A stretch of DNA of 6,477 nucleotides from Nannocystaceae bacterium (GCA_016763875.1 JAESSZ010000651.1:1-6477), one strand, 5' to 3'. Shown: positions 1-6,404, numbered from the stretch's first letter. Notes: generated from the letters alone by a model not told the origin. Made by a program: numbers and translations.

Positions 1-117
1 GTGGTTGAACTGATTTAACCGTCGAAGCAGGCGCTTCTGAACGAAAATTGTTTCCTGTGGCACGCGCCGCTTTTCGGGTTATGCCCGGCAGCACCCGCTC
101 GCGCGTGTCTTAAAATT
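1..117. other. Less GC-rich leader without a recognisable gene
   Basis: All three forward frames carry stops in the first 20 bases or so (TAA at 16-18, TGA at 11-13 and 6-8), and further stops lie at 38-40 and 111-113. The stretch looks less GC-rich than the rest, with AT-rich words such as the run at 111-118. No ribosome site, signal peptide codons or family match is seen. It sits where the N-terminal half of the following beta-propeller gene should be, so it may be sequence joined to a truncated gene. It could also be ordinary intergenic DNA beyond a deletion. Confidence 0.4.
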
Positions 118-183
118 TGCGGTTGCCGAAAAATTGAACGTCCAGACGGTGCCAATCCCGAAGACTGCGTCGAGAGCAACGGG

Positions 184-1008
184 ATGCCCGGCCTGCAAAC
201 ATCGACCGGAGCTGCGGACATTGTGGCGTGGGACGTTGAGGAGTGTCGCGCGTGGCACCTGCCGCTGACTTACGGCAGCAATCGCCCGTTGGCGTGGGCG
301 CTGGGCGAGTGGAACGCGGCGACCTGCAGCTGGCAAAACGAGATGTTGTGGACGGCGGGTGCCGGTGGTGGCGCCGCAACGGCCGAGGTCCTGCTCATCG
401 ATGGTGAGACCGGGGTGATCAATGCGACCGTCTCGATTCCCGAGGTGAACAACGGGATCGGGATCTACGGCGGCGCCGTGGATGGCGACGGGAACTTTTG
501 GGGGACCGAGTCCGGCCAACGGTTGATCCGCGTCGACCGAGTGACGCAGGACTACACCCTGTATCCCGCGGTACAGGGGGCCCCCAGTTACGGCATCGCG
601 GTCGACTCCAAGGGCCGCCCCTGGGTGTGTGGCGGTGGAGGAGCTTCACGCTTCGACGAGGCCACGCAGACCTACCAGACCTACGTGGGCTCGGGCACGG
701 GCATCGGCGGCTGCATGACAGATGGCCAAGGCACGCTTTGGCACAGCCGTTACCCGGAAGGCGTACTGGTCGGTATCGACACCGAGACGGTCCTTCCGGT
801 CTCCGAGTTGGTCATCCCCGCCTACGTCCACGGCGTCAGCATCGACTTCAGTGGCAACGTGTGGGGCGTGACGTTCGCCAGCACGTCCGTGTTCCGCGTG
901 GACCCCGTGACCGGGCAGGTGGATACGTACGACGGACTGGTCGGCGCTTATACCTACAGCGACATGACCGGGTTCGCGCTGAGCAGCGCAGGCGTACCAA
1001 CCGGCTGA
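184..1008 (+). CDS. Vgb/NHL-like beta-propeller protein, 5'-truncated (probable gene remnant)
   Basis: This encodes the C-terminal part of a secreted beta-propeller protein of the virginiamycin-B-lyase-like/NHL fold. That fold is structural, so no enzyme activity can be inferred. Numbered from the ATG, four blade-like repeats of the form G-(I/V/A)-x-(V/I/D)-D-x-x-G-x-x-W followed by R-(V/F)-D are visible near residues 96-118, 137-159, 174-199 and 216-240. The C-terminus (YSDMTGFAL, 258-266) looks complete. Upstream of the ATG the same frame reads KIERPDGANPEDCVESNG, which resembles the repeat that precedes this region in full-length Nannocystales proteins as I recall them. The protein sense therefore begins before 184, at about 118-166, but no ATG, GTG or TTG lies between the stop at 16-18 and 184. 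There is no signal peptide or lipobox and no clear ribosome site before 184. A 5'-truncated pseudogene is likely, although expression of the remnant cannot be excluded. The gene converges on the kinase gene, with 6 bases between the stops. Confidence 0.75.
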   Translation: MPGLQTSTGAADIVAWDVEECRAWHLPLTYGSNRPLAWALGEWNAATCSWQNEMLWTAGAGGGAATAEVLLIDGETGVINATVSIPEVNNGIGIYGGAVDGDGNFWGTESGQRLIRVDRVTQDYTLYPAVQGAPSYGIAVDSKGRPWVCGGGGASRFDEATQTYQTYVGSGTGIGGCMTDGQGTLWHSRYPEGVLVGIDTETVLPVSELVIPAYVHGVSIDFSGNVWGVTFASTSVFRVDPVTGQVDTYDGLVGAYTYSDMTGFALSSAGVPTG

Positions 1009-1009
1009 C

Positions 1010-1025
1010 CGGGGTCACTGCCCCG
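1010..1025. terminator. Possible bidirectional hairpin at convergent gene ends
   Basis: A perfect 5-bp GC stem (1010-1014 with 1021-1025) with a 6-base loop lies across the stop codon of the kinase gene (complement 1015-1017), just after the stop of the propeller gene. Its position suits termination on both strands, but there is no T-run on either side and such a short GC stem is common by chance in this DNA. Confidence 0.2.
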
Positions 1026-3528
1026 CGTGTGAGCGTGCGACCTCCAACTCTGCCGTGGCCTCGGCGAGTTGCTGTCGCATTTTGGCAAGCTCGGCCGACC
1101 CATCAGGAAGCACGTCTTCCCCGATGTTCACCGCTCGGCGTAGCAGCGCAAGCGCTTGATCAGGCTCGCCGCGGCGCGTGTGCAGATTCGACCAACCCCG
1201 AAGAAGGCGGGTTGTGAAGTGGTTCGGAACGTCGGTTGACGCCAACGCCGCGCGGTACCGCACCTCTGCCTCATCCAGATGCCCCGCTCGTGCGTGCGCC
1301 CACGCCAGTATCCCGCGAGCGTTTGCCGTGCGTGTGTTGATCGGTCCGTAGGCACGCTCGGCCAGCACAGTTGCTTCCTCCAAGTATCCGATCGCAGCGT
1401 CGTACTGTCCGCGAGCTATCGCGACTCGCCCTTCCGTCATCGCCAGCAAGACGAGGTGAGGATGTGCCGACCCGAGTTCACGAATCGTCGTGTCGCGCAA
1501 CGACTTCGTCACCGCCGTCGCCTCTTCGTGTCGCCCGACCGCTGCCAGTGTAGAAGCGAGACCCGAAGAAGCGAGCCATGCGACCTCTTGCAAGTCGATG
1601 TCGATGATGCCGCCATTGCTCTCGCGGTACCGGTCTATGTCTGCCAGCAATCGTTTGAGCGCTTCGACCGCCTTCTCGCGGCGCTCCTCGCCGCGCAAGA
1701 GAATCGCCCGCACGTGGTCCAAGGCTATGCGCTGCGGGTCGCTGGGCTGACGTGTGAGAGCGGCCTCCGCATGTCGTATCCACGTGTTGGCGACGGGCGT
1801 GCGCTGCACGTACGCATTGTGGCGGGCCAACTTGACGGCCAGGCGGGCGCGGGCACGGTCATCGCCGAATTCGGCCGCGATATAGTACGCGTCTGCGAAG
1901 AACTCGAAGCGTCGCTCATCTCCCAACTCTGCCCATGCGGACCCAGCGAGTTCGAGCGCGAAAGCGGTTTGTCGCGGGAGTCCCAGGCGGCGAGCATCTC
2001 CTGCGAGCGACTCCGCCTGTTGCGCGGCCTCGCGGTAGCGTCCCACGAGTTGGTCCGCGACAGTGATCGACAACGCGCTTCGCAACTCGCGACTGGCCGG
2101 CGTTTCGGGTAGATCCGGGGCAACCGAGCGACACTGACGTGGGTTGGTCAGGCTGAGTGCGACCGAGACGGCCCGCGTCGCGAGCTGGGGGTCAACGACG
2201 CTCAACCTCGACAGCAGTGCATTCGTGGTCTCGAGGTTGAGCTGCAGGCAGGTGACCTGAGCATCGAACTCGACCTCGGTGTCCTTGTCGCCATGCCAGC
2301 CTTCTTCGCATACCGCGAGACGCTCCGCCGCCCAACGACGCGCATGCTGGTCTAACGCATCGTCGACGCGCGCGATGACTCGGTCGCCGTCCGCGAGCTC
2401 TGCTGCCCGTAGGCTCGCGTGCACCTGCGCGCGCCGGTTCGGGCTCCAGACCAGATCGACCTCGCGTTGAGCCTCAGCGAGGCTGCACTGTGCTCGGGTT
2501 GTCTCTGTGGACAGCCAGGTTGCCGTTGCGGCGAGGCAGACACCGACAGCGATCGCCGCGACCGCGACCGTTCGGTGACGGGTTGCGCGCGCCGGACTGA
2601 GAGCACCGAGGAGAGACTCCATCGAGGAGAAACGGCCCTGCGGCGAGAACGCGAGCGCGCGCTGTAGCGCCGCGATGTACCAGGTTGGCGTCACGGCTGC
2701 GCTCGGTGGGGCATTGGGGCCCACCTCAATCGCGCGCAGCAACGTGGCCCGGTCTTGGTGGTCGAATGGGTGTTGGCCCAACAACAGTTCCCAGGCCGCG
2801 ACCGCAAAGTTGAACTGGTCGCTGACCGCGTCCGCAGTCTCGCCACGTAGCTGCTCCGGAGACATGTAGCGCGGCGTGCCTGCAGGGCCTGCCGTGCCGA
2901 CGTCCGAGGTTGTCTGTTCCTCGGTGGACCAATCGACGAGCCGCCAGGCCCGAGCGAGGCCGAAATCGGCGACTTTCACTGACCCGTCAGCGCCCACGAG
3001 GACGTTGGCGGGTTTGAAGTCACGGTGTACGAGCCCGGTCGCGTGCGCCGCGGCCAGTCCACGACCCGCGCCTTCAAGCAACTCGCGCAGACGTTTGTCG
3101 CGAGCCTCACCGGAGAGAGGATGATCGGTCGCCCAATCTTGCAGAGTCGTGCCCTCCACCAATGCCATGGCGATCCACACGTGTCCGTCTGTCGCGCTGG
3201 CATCAAAAATGTCCACGACATTGGGATGGTTGACCAGGGCCATTGCCCGAGCTTCGCTGAGCAGCCGTCGCACGGAGGAGGTCGACCCCGGCCGCCTCGA
3301 GTGGAGCACTTTCACGGCGATCCGGCGCTGCAGCTCGGTATCCCTCGCTTCGAAAACCGTCCCGTAGGTACCGCGTCCCAGGACACGAAGAAGTTTGTAT
3401 CGACCGAGCTCAACGGGTTCGTCGAGTTCGAACATACGCGACCGAAGTGCCGCCAATGCCATATTGGCGGCAAGTCCGGAAGCGTCAGGTCGCCCGGGCA
3501 TCGCCCCACCCAAACTCGACCTAACCAT
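1015..3528 (-). CDS. Membrane Ser/Thr protein kinase with C-terminal TPR-like sensor region
   Basis: This is a Hanks-type (PknB-like) kinase that transfers phosphate from ATP to Ser/Thr of target proteins. All key motifs are visible in the 837 residues: glycine loop GRGTYG 51-56, ATP-binding Lys73 (IAVK), helix-C Glu92, catalytic loop HRDFKPAN 168-175 (Asp170, Lys172, Asn175), DFG 188-190, activation segment 191-222 rich in Ser/Thr, SPE 223-225, Asp237 and Arg299. An Arg-rich stretch (311-319) precedes one membrane helix (about 320-339), so the kinase should face the cytoplasm and residues 340-837 the periplasm. The outer part has Cys348, 407, 427 and 466, then TPR-like helical repeats at about 485-825. 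The first ATG is used here. Met10, Met23 and Met32 are also possible because no clear ribosome site decides, and the catalytic domain starts only at about residue 40. The gene is divergent from a sigma-factor gene, its likely functional partner. Nothing appears truncated or inactivated. Confidence 0.95.
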   Translation of the reverse strand: MVRSSLGGAMPGRPDASGLAANMALAALRSRMFELDEPVELGRYKLLRVLGRGTYGTVFEARDTELQRRIAVKVLHSRRPGSTSSVRRLLSEARAMALVNHPNVVDIFDASATDGHVWIAMALVEGTTLQDWATDHPLSGEARDKRLRELLEGAGRGLAAAHATGLVHRDFKPANVLVGADGSVKVADFGLARAWRLVDWSTEEQTTSDVGTAGPAGTPRYMSPEQLRGETADAVSDQFNFAVAAWELLLGQHPFDHQDRATLLRAIEVGPNAPPSAAVTPTWYIAALQRALAFSPQGRFSSMESLLGALSPARATRHRTVAVAAIAVGVCLAATATWLSTETTRAQCSLAEAQREVDLVWSPNRRAQVHASLRAAELADGDRVIARVDDALDQHARRWAAERLAVCEEGWHGDKDTEVEFDAQVTCLQLNLETTNALLSRLSVVDPQLATRAVSVALSLTNPRQCRSVAPDLPETPASRELRSALSITVADQLVGRYREAAQQAESLAGDARRLGLPRQTAFALELAGSAWAELGDERRFEFFADAYYIAAEFGDDRARARLAVKLARHNAYVQRTPVANTWIRHAEAALTRQPSDPQRIALDHVRAILLRGEERREKAVEALKRLLADIDRYRESNGGIIDIDLQEVAWLASSGLASTLAAVGRHEEATAVTKSLRDTTIRELGSAHPHLVLLAMTEGRVAIARGQYDAAIGYLEEATVLAERAYGPINTRTANARGILAWAHARAGHLDEAEVRYRAALASTDVPNHFTTRLLRGWSNLHTRRGEPDQALALLRRAVNIGEDVLPDGSAELAKMRQQLAEATAELEVARSHAGQ

Positions 3529-3647
3529 CGCGGAGCGAGTCTGACACGGACTGGCCTCGTTGGCGCGGCAGCCTGTCCCACCGGCCCATCGTGGTGGCGT
3601 CGATAGCTCTGTACGGCGGGACGAACAGCGGGCATCGTACCCGTCAT
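3529..3647. promoter_or_regulatory. Divergent promoter region between kinase and sigma-factor genes
   Basis: This 119-base gap must hold the promoters of both divergent genes if the sigma factor starts at 3648. No convincing -35/-10 or ECF-type GGAAC/CGTC pair at normal spacing was found on either strand. Two short inverted repeats are present: CCACC/GGTGG (3578-3582 with 3593-3597) and GTCCC/GGGAC (3575-3579 with 3618-3622). They overlap, so they cannot form together, and both are short enough to be chance. The regulatory role is inferred from gene layout alone. Confidence 0.35.
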
Positions 3648-4232
3648 ATGGGTCTGGCGCCGGTGGATGATGCGGCCTTGTTGAGTGCGTGGTGCGACGG
3701 CGACCGAGAAGCTGGCGATCGTTTGCTTCGTAGTGCTTTCCCTCGACTGTACCGTTTCTTGTTCAACAAGGTCGGGGACGACACCGGTGAGATTGTCCAG
3801 CAGACCATGCTCGCCTGCGTCGAGCATCGGGATCGAGTGAGGGAGTGCGTCAACTTCGAGGCGTACTTGTTGCGGATGGCTCGCAACAAGCTCTACGACT
3901 TCTTGCGGAAACAAGGTCGTTCTCGCGAAGAACTGCGCGGCGAGTTGCCGTCCGTGCGCGACCTGGGAACGTCGGTCGCGAGCCTCTTGGGACGTGAGCA
4001 GCGCGAAACCGAGGTGCTCACCACGCTGCGTTTGCTCCCGATCGATCTCCAGGTCGTGCTGGAGCTCCACTACTGGAGCGAGTTGTCGACCGCTGAGATC
4101 GCCGACGTGATCGAGGTCCCCGTGGGAACCGTGAAGAGCCGACTGCGACGCGCCCGCGAGCGCTTCGAAGCCATCGTCTCCGAGTCCAATGGTAGCGCCT
4201 CGCTCGAGCTCGTCGGTACCGTCCGCCCGTGA
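3648..4232 (+). CDS. RNA polymerase sigma factor, sigma-70/ECF-like
   Basis: This 194-residue protein has the two-domain layout of group 4 (ECF) sigma factors, which direct RNA polymerase to particular promoters. Region 2 spans about residues 24-89 (core-binding helix 47-64, then FEAYLLRMARNKLYDFLRK at 70-88). Region 4 spans about 120-175 and ends in a clear helix-turn-helix (STAEIADVIEVPVGTVKSRL, 147-166) that would contact the -35 element. The acidic region 2.2 motif usual in ECF factors (DAED-like) reads D45-T46-G47-E48 here. The frame extends upstream to a GTG at 3591 (19 extra residues), but those codons have no family character. The ATG at 3648 puts the usual start close to region 2, though no good ribosome site supports either choice. 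No anti-sigma gene lies downstream. The divergent kinase gene suggests control by phosphorylation, as known for kinase-linked ECF groups. The sigma identity is firm; the regulation is inferred. Confidence 0.93.
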   Translation: MGLAPVDDAALLSAWCDGDREAGDRLLRSAFPRLYRFLFNKVGDDTGEIVQQTMLACVEHRDRVRECVNFEAYLLRMARNKLYDFLRKQGRSREELRGELPSVRDLGTSVASLLGREQRETEVLTTLRLLPIDLQVVLELHYWSELSTAEIADVIEVPVGTVKSRLRRARERFEAIVSESNGSASLELVGTVRP

Positions 4233-4368
4233 CGCCAAAGGCATCTTTTTTCGCTGCGGTGCCGGAACACCACCTGCGAGCGCCGACGACGTCCGGGTCG
4301 GTAACAGCGGCGGGGGCACCGTCCAGGTGGATGAGATGCTGCTCTCGCGGTACGCGTCCGGTCTTTAG
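4189..4368 (+). CDS. Possible small protein of 59 residues, unrecognised
   Basis: An ATG at 4189 inside the end of the sigma gene opens a different frame that runs to TAG at 4366-4368. From about 4231 this frame reads like protein: it has balanced Gly, Ala, Asp, Val and Ser content, and most third positions are G or C. The other two forward frames are rich in Arg and Pro, as is usual for non-coding frames here. The last third includes the segment GGGTVQVDEMLLSRYASGL. No ribosome site is seen before the ATG, the first residues overlap sigma codons, and no family is recognised. It could be a small gene, a remnant of a longer one (the frame continues coding-like past the TAG to 4453) or a compositional accident. 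Confidence 0.2.
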   Translation: MVAPRSSSSVPSARDAKGIFFRCGAGTPPASADDVRVGNSGGGTVQVDEMLLSRYASGL

Positions 4369-4503
4369 GGCGCACGGCCTGCAAGGGCGAACGACTCGGC
4401 CGCGCGCAATCCGTCCTCAGATGAGACGTTGGCCCACGCGGGCGACCCAGGTTAGAGCATTGGCACCCTCCCCTGCACCTGACCTCGGCATTACAGAACA
4501 ACC
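4233..4503. other. Intergenic region upstream of the methyltransferase gene
   Basis: The 271 bases between the sigma and methyltransferase genes hold no firmly supported gene. They contain a T6 run at 4246-4251, a 7-bp inverted repeat (4270-4276 with 4324-4330), a nested 5-bp inverted repeat (4283-4287 with 4297-4301), and the coding-like frame described separately. The methyltransferase promoter should lie here, but no box at accepted spacing was identified. Confidence 0.4.
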
Positions 4504-5721
4504 ATGGCGTCATCCACGGGAGCAACGGCGAAGGATCTCCAGAGTGCCCAGCTCCTCCAGCTGTACGAGACGTTCCCCTACCCCCGGACGATAGGTGATC
4601 TGCAGCGGTTCCGTGACGGACAGCAGCAGCCGGTCTGGAACCCCAAGTCGAGTTTCCCCGTCTTCTTCCCCGAGGCAAAGTTCCGCCGTGACCTCGATAT
4701 CCTCGTCGCCGGTTGTGGGACCAATCTCGCGCCCGTGTTCGCGGCAACGATGCCCGAGGCGCGCGTGGTGGGGGTCGATATTTCCGGCGCGTCGCTAGAG
4801 CTTAGTGAGGCCCTCGCGCGAGAAAATGGCATCCACAACTTGGAGCACCACCAGCTCCCCCTCGAAGAGATCGAGACCCTTGGTCGAAAGTTCGACTACG
4901 TCTGCTGCACGGGAGTCATCCACCACCTGTCGGATCCCGCGGCCGGGCTGCGCGCGTTGGGGTCGGTGCTGCACCCCGATGGCGCGATGATGATCATGGT
5001 GTACGCGCGTTACGGAAGGCAAGGCATCTACATGCTCCAAGAGCTGTCGCGCATGCTTGGGCTCTCGATCTGCGAGACCGACGCAGCGAAGGTGCAGAAG
5101 CTGCTCACGCTGCTTCCCGAGCGGCACCCGTTTCGCCTGGTCTACGAGCGTGAGAGTCGGCCTATCAGTCTTGAGGAGGTGATGGACATGGTCCTCAACC
5201 CGCGCGACGTTTCGTATCGGGTGGCCGACATCCGCACGCTGGTCGACGATGCGGGGCTGGCCTTCCACCGATGGCTCGGCAACGCGGAGTACCGACCGGA
5301 GTTCACGAGCCTGAGCGGGGCGGGGCTGGATCTCGCCCCGTCGTTGTTGGACCCTTGGGCTCGGGCGGCCGCCGCCGAGCTCGCGCACGGCACACTGCTC
5401 AAACATCGTTTCGTCCTGACCCACCCCCACCGTGCCTCCGCAGAGGATCTTTTTGCGGGATCGAGGATCGCCGATGCCTATCCATCTCTGTCGGGCCACA
5501 TCCACGTGGAGCACGTTGGTCAGAACCTAGTCGTCACCAACGAGGCCCATCAGGTGCCGGTCAAGATCGCGGCACCGGTCCAAGACATCGGCCCCCTGCT
5601 CAAAACGGCGGATGGGACCCGCACGGTCGGGGACCTCGTGGAGGCCGGCGGTAGCAAGGGGCACGAGGTGTTTCGCCGCCTGTACCACGCCGATATTATT
5701 CAGCTGAGTCTGACCAAGTAG
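4504..5721 (+). CDS. Class I SAM-dependent methyltransferase with C-terminal extension
   Basis: This 405-residue protein should transfer a methyl group from S-adenosylmethionine; the acceptor is unknown. An N-terminal YETFPYP motif (21-27) is typical of one family of Rossmann-fold methyltransferases. Next come motif I, DILVAGCGTN (65-74), which forms the SAM loop, the acidic end of strand 2 at Asp92 (VVGVDIS), the strand-4 segment FDYVCCTGVIHHLSDP (130-145), and LRALGSVLHPDGAMMIMVYA (149-168). Residues 170-300 are mainly helical and probably form a substrate lid. The last 100 residues are an addition. Residues 359-405, with LLKTADGTRTVGDLV followed by an amphipathic helix, resemble the small winged-helix tail of some bacterial methyltransferases. 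No signal peptide or membrane segment is seen, so it is cytoplasmic. The ATG at 4504 is the first start after in-frame stops at 4453 and 4480; no strong ribosome site precedes it. A lipoprotein gene follows 57 bases downstream and may share its transcript. Confidence 0.9.
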   Translation: MASSTGATAKDLQSAQLLQLYETFPYPRTIGDLQRFRDGQQQPVWNPKSSFPVFFPEAKFRRDLDILVAGCGTNLAPVFAATMPEARVVGVDISGASLELSEALARENGIHNLEHHQLPLEEIETLGRKFDYVCCTGVIHHLSDPAAGLRALGSVLHPDGAMMIMVYARYGRQGIYMLQELSRMLGLSICETDAAKVQKLLTLLPERHPFRLVYERESRPISLEEVMDMVLNPRDVSYRVADIRTLVDDAGLAFHRWLGNAEYRPEFTSLSGAGLDLAPSLLDPWARAAAAELAHGTLLKHRFVLTHPHRASAEDLFAGSRIADAYPSLSGHIHVEHVGQNLVVTNEAHQVPVKIAAPVQDIGPLLKTADGTRTVGDLVEAGGSKGHEVFRRLYHADIIQLSLTK

Positions 5722-5778
5722 CGAGCCTGGGTATCGCATGTAGTGACGGCCAAACGGAACCGGGTATCCTAGGTCCCG

Positions 5779-6351
5779 ATGCGCCGGATGCTGCCCTGGA
5801 TCTTCGTCGCCGGCTGCGGGCCGACGATCACCGTGGACGATGGTGGCGGCGCCGAACGTGGGGGTGCCGAGACCTCGTCGACGAGTGATGGGTCCCGAGG
5901 GAGCACGTCGGGCGACCCAGTGGCTGACGACGGGGATAGTTCAACCAGCGCGACGGAAACCTCGACGGAAACCTCGACCTCGAACGGAAGCACGGGTGAG
6001 CCGTTCCAAGACAGCGACGTGTTGGGCGGCTGGCTCTGCACCGGTGAGTCCGACCCCTTCTTCATGGAGATCGCCGACTACACGAGCCCTCAGCAACTCA
6101 CCGGGCAAGTGTGCGCGTCGTGGAACGGGGCGCAAGCGCCGCAAGAATGGGCACCATGCGCGCCGCTGTCGTCGCACCCGATTGGGGACGGACCCATGCT
6201 GTGGATCTTCGCGATGATCGATGAGGCCAGCAAAGCCTGGACCGTGAGTGCATGGCTGACCTACGACCCGGCCAGTGACAGTATGGAGGGACAGTGGCAG
6301 GGCCCAGGGGTCCCGATGGATGCCACAGTCGCATGCACGCGAGTGCTGTGA
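5779..6351 (+). CDS. Small lipoprotein with low-complexity linker and Cys/Trp-rich domain
   Basis: The function is not recognised. The N-terminus MRRMLPWIFVAGC has two arginines, a short hydrophobic stretch and a lipobox (VAGC, Cys13), so it is probably a lipid-anchored envelope protein. The signal is only 12 residues, shorter than usual. No longer version is possible because an in-frame TAG at 5770-5772 lies just upstream of the ATG. Residues 14-78 form a Gly/Ser/Thr/Glu/Asp-rich linker typical of Nannocystales lipoproteins. Residues 79-190 form a compact domain with GGWLC (83-87), Cys112, Cys127, many Trp, and Cys186 near the end, which allows two disulfides. The alternation of polar and aromatic residues suggests a small beta-barrel, but that is inference. 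The gene lies 57 bases after the methyltransferase gene on the same strand and ends just before a strong hairpin. Confidence 0.85.
   Translation: MRRMLPWIFVAGCGPTITVDDGGGAERGGAETSSTSDGSRGSTSGDPVADDGDSSTSATETSTETSTSNGSTGEPFQDSDVLGGWLCTGESDPFFMEIADYTSPQQLTGQVCASWNGAQAPQEWAPCAPLSSHPIGDGPMLWIFAMIDEASKAWTVSAWLTYDPASDSMEGQWQGPGVPMDATVACTRVL
5951..5978 (+). repeat. 12-bp tandem repeat in lipoprotein linker
   Basis: The 12-base unit CGACGGAAACCT occurs at 5951-5962 and again exactly at 5963-5974, then four bases of a third copy follow. The unit length is a multiple of three, so each copy adds TETS to the linker without a frame change. Such repeats suggest slippage and variable linker length among relatives. 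Confidence 0.8.
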
Positions 6352-6364
6352 GCGGTCACCACGC

Positions 6365-6404
6365 CCGTGTCGGGAAGATTCTTTCCCGAACACGGTCACC
6401 TTTT
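6365..6404 (+). terminator. Probable intrinsic terminator after the lipoprotein gene
   Basis: A strong hairpin starts 14 bases after the stop codon. Bases 6365-6376 pair with 6383-6395 in 12 Watson-Crick pairs, with one bulged A at 6389, a G-T closing pair (6377-6382) and a 4-base loop. The T-run after it is weak and offset (TTTT at 6401-6404). The stem strength and position support termination of the methyltransferase-lipoprotein transcript. Confidence 0.65.

Noticed and set aside
1279..2112. 277-codon forward frame inside the kinase gene
   Set aside because: It is antisense to the kinase TPR part. Arg/Ser/Cys-rich composition and lack of any domain mark it as a shadow.
3591..3647. GTG start at 3591 for the sigma factor
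   Set aside because: The 19 added residues do not look like part of the family and would use up half of the divergent control region; the ATG at 3648 fits the usual domain spacing better.
4234..4251. Possible intrinsic terminator after the sigma gene
   Set aside because: There is a T6 run, but the preceding stem is only 3 bp (GCC/GGC with AAA loop), too weak to call.
3312..4319. 335-codon open frame on the minus strand across the sigma gene
   Set aside because: It lies opposite a convincing sigma factor and the 5' end of the kinase gene. Its translation has no motif, and long antisense frames are normal in GC-rich coding DNA.
4440..4450. 11-base word repeated exactly at 5910-5920
   Set aside because: Several exact 11-base matches are expected by chance in a GC-rich window of this size, and no flanking structure supports an element.
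4460..4477. Sigma-54-like promoter (TTGGCAC followed by CTGCA) 27 bases before the methyltransferase start
   Set aside because: The GG and GC dinucleotides are separated by 11 bases instead of the strict 10, and the -12 element begins CT, not TT. A single chance match is more likely.
4229..4594. 121-codon frame starting with GTG overlapping the sigma stop (GTGA)
   Set aside because: The overlap looks like translational coupling, but the product is Arg/Pro/Ser-rich with poor third-position bias and runs 91 bases into the methyltransferase gene.
4070..4747. 225-codon minus-strand frame over the sigma-methyltransferase gap
   Set aside because: Very Arg-rich translation without motifs; it overlaps two well-supported genes.
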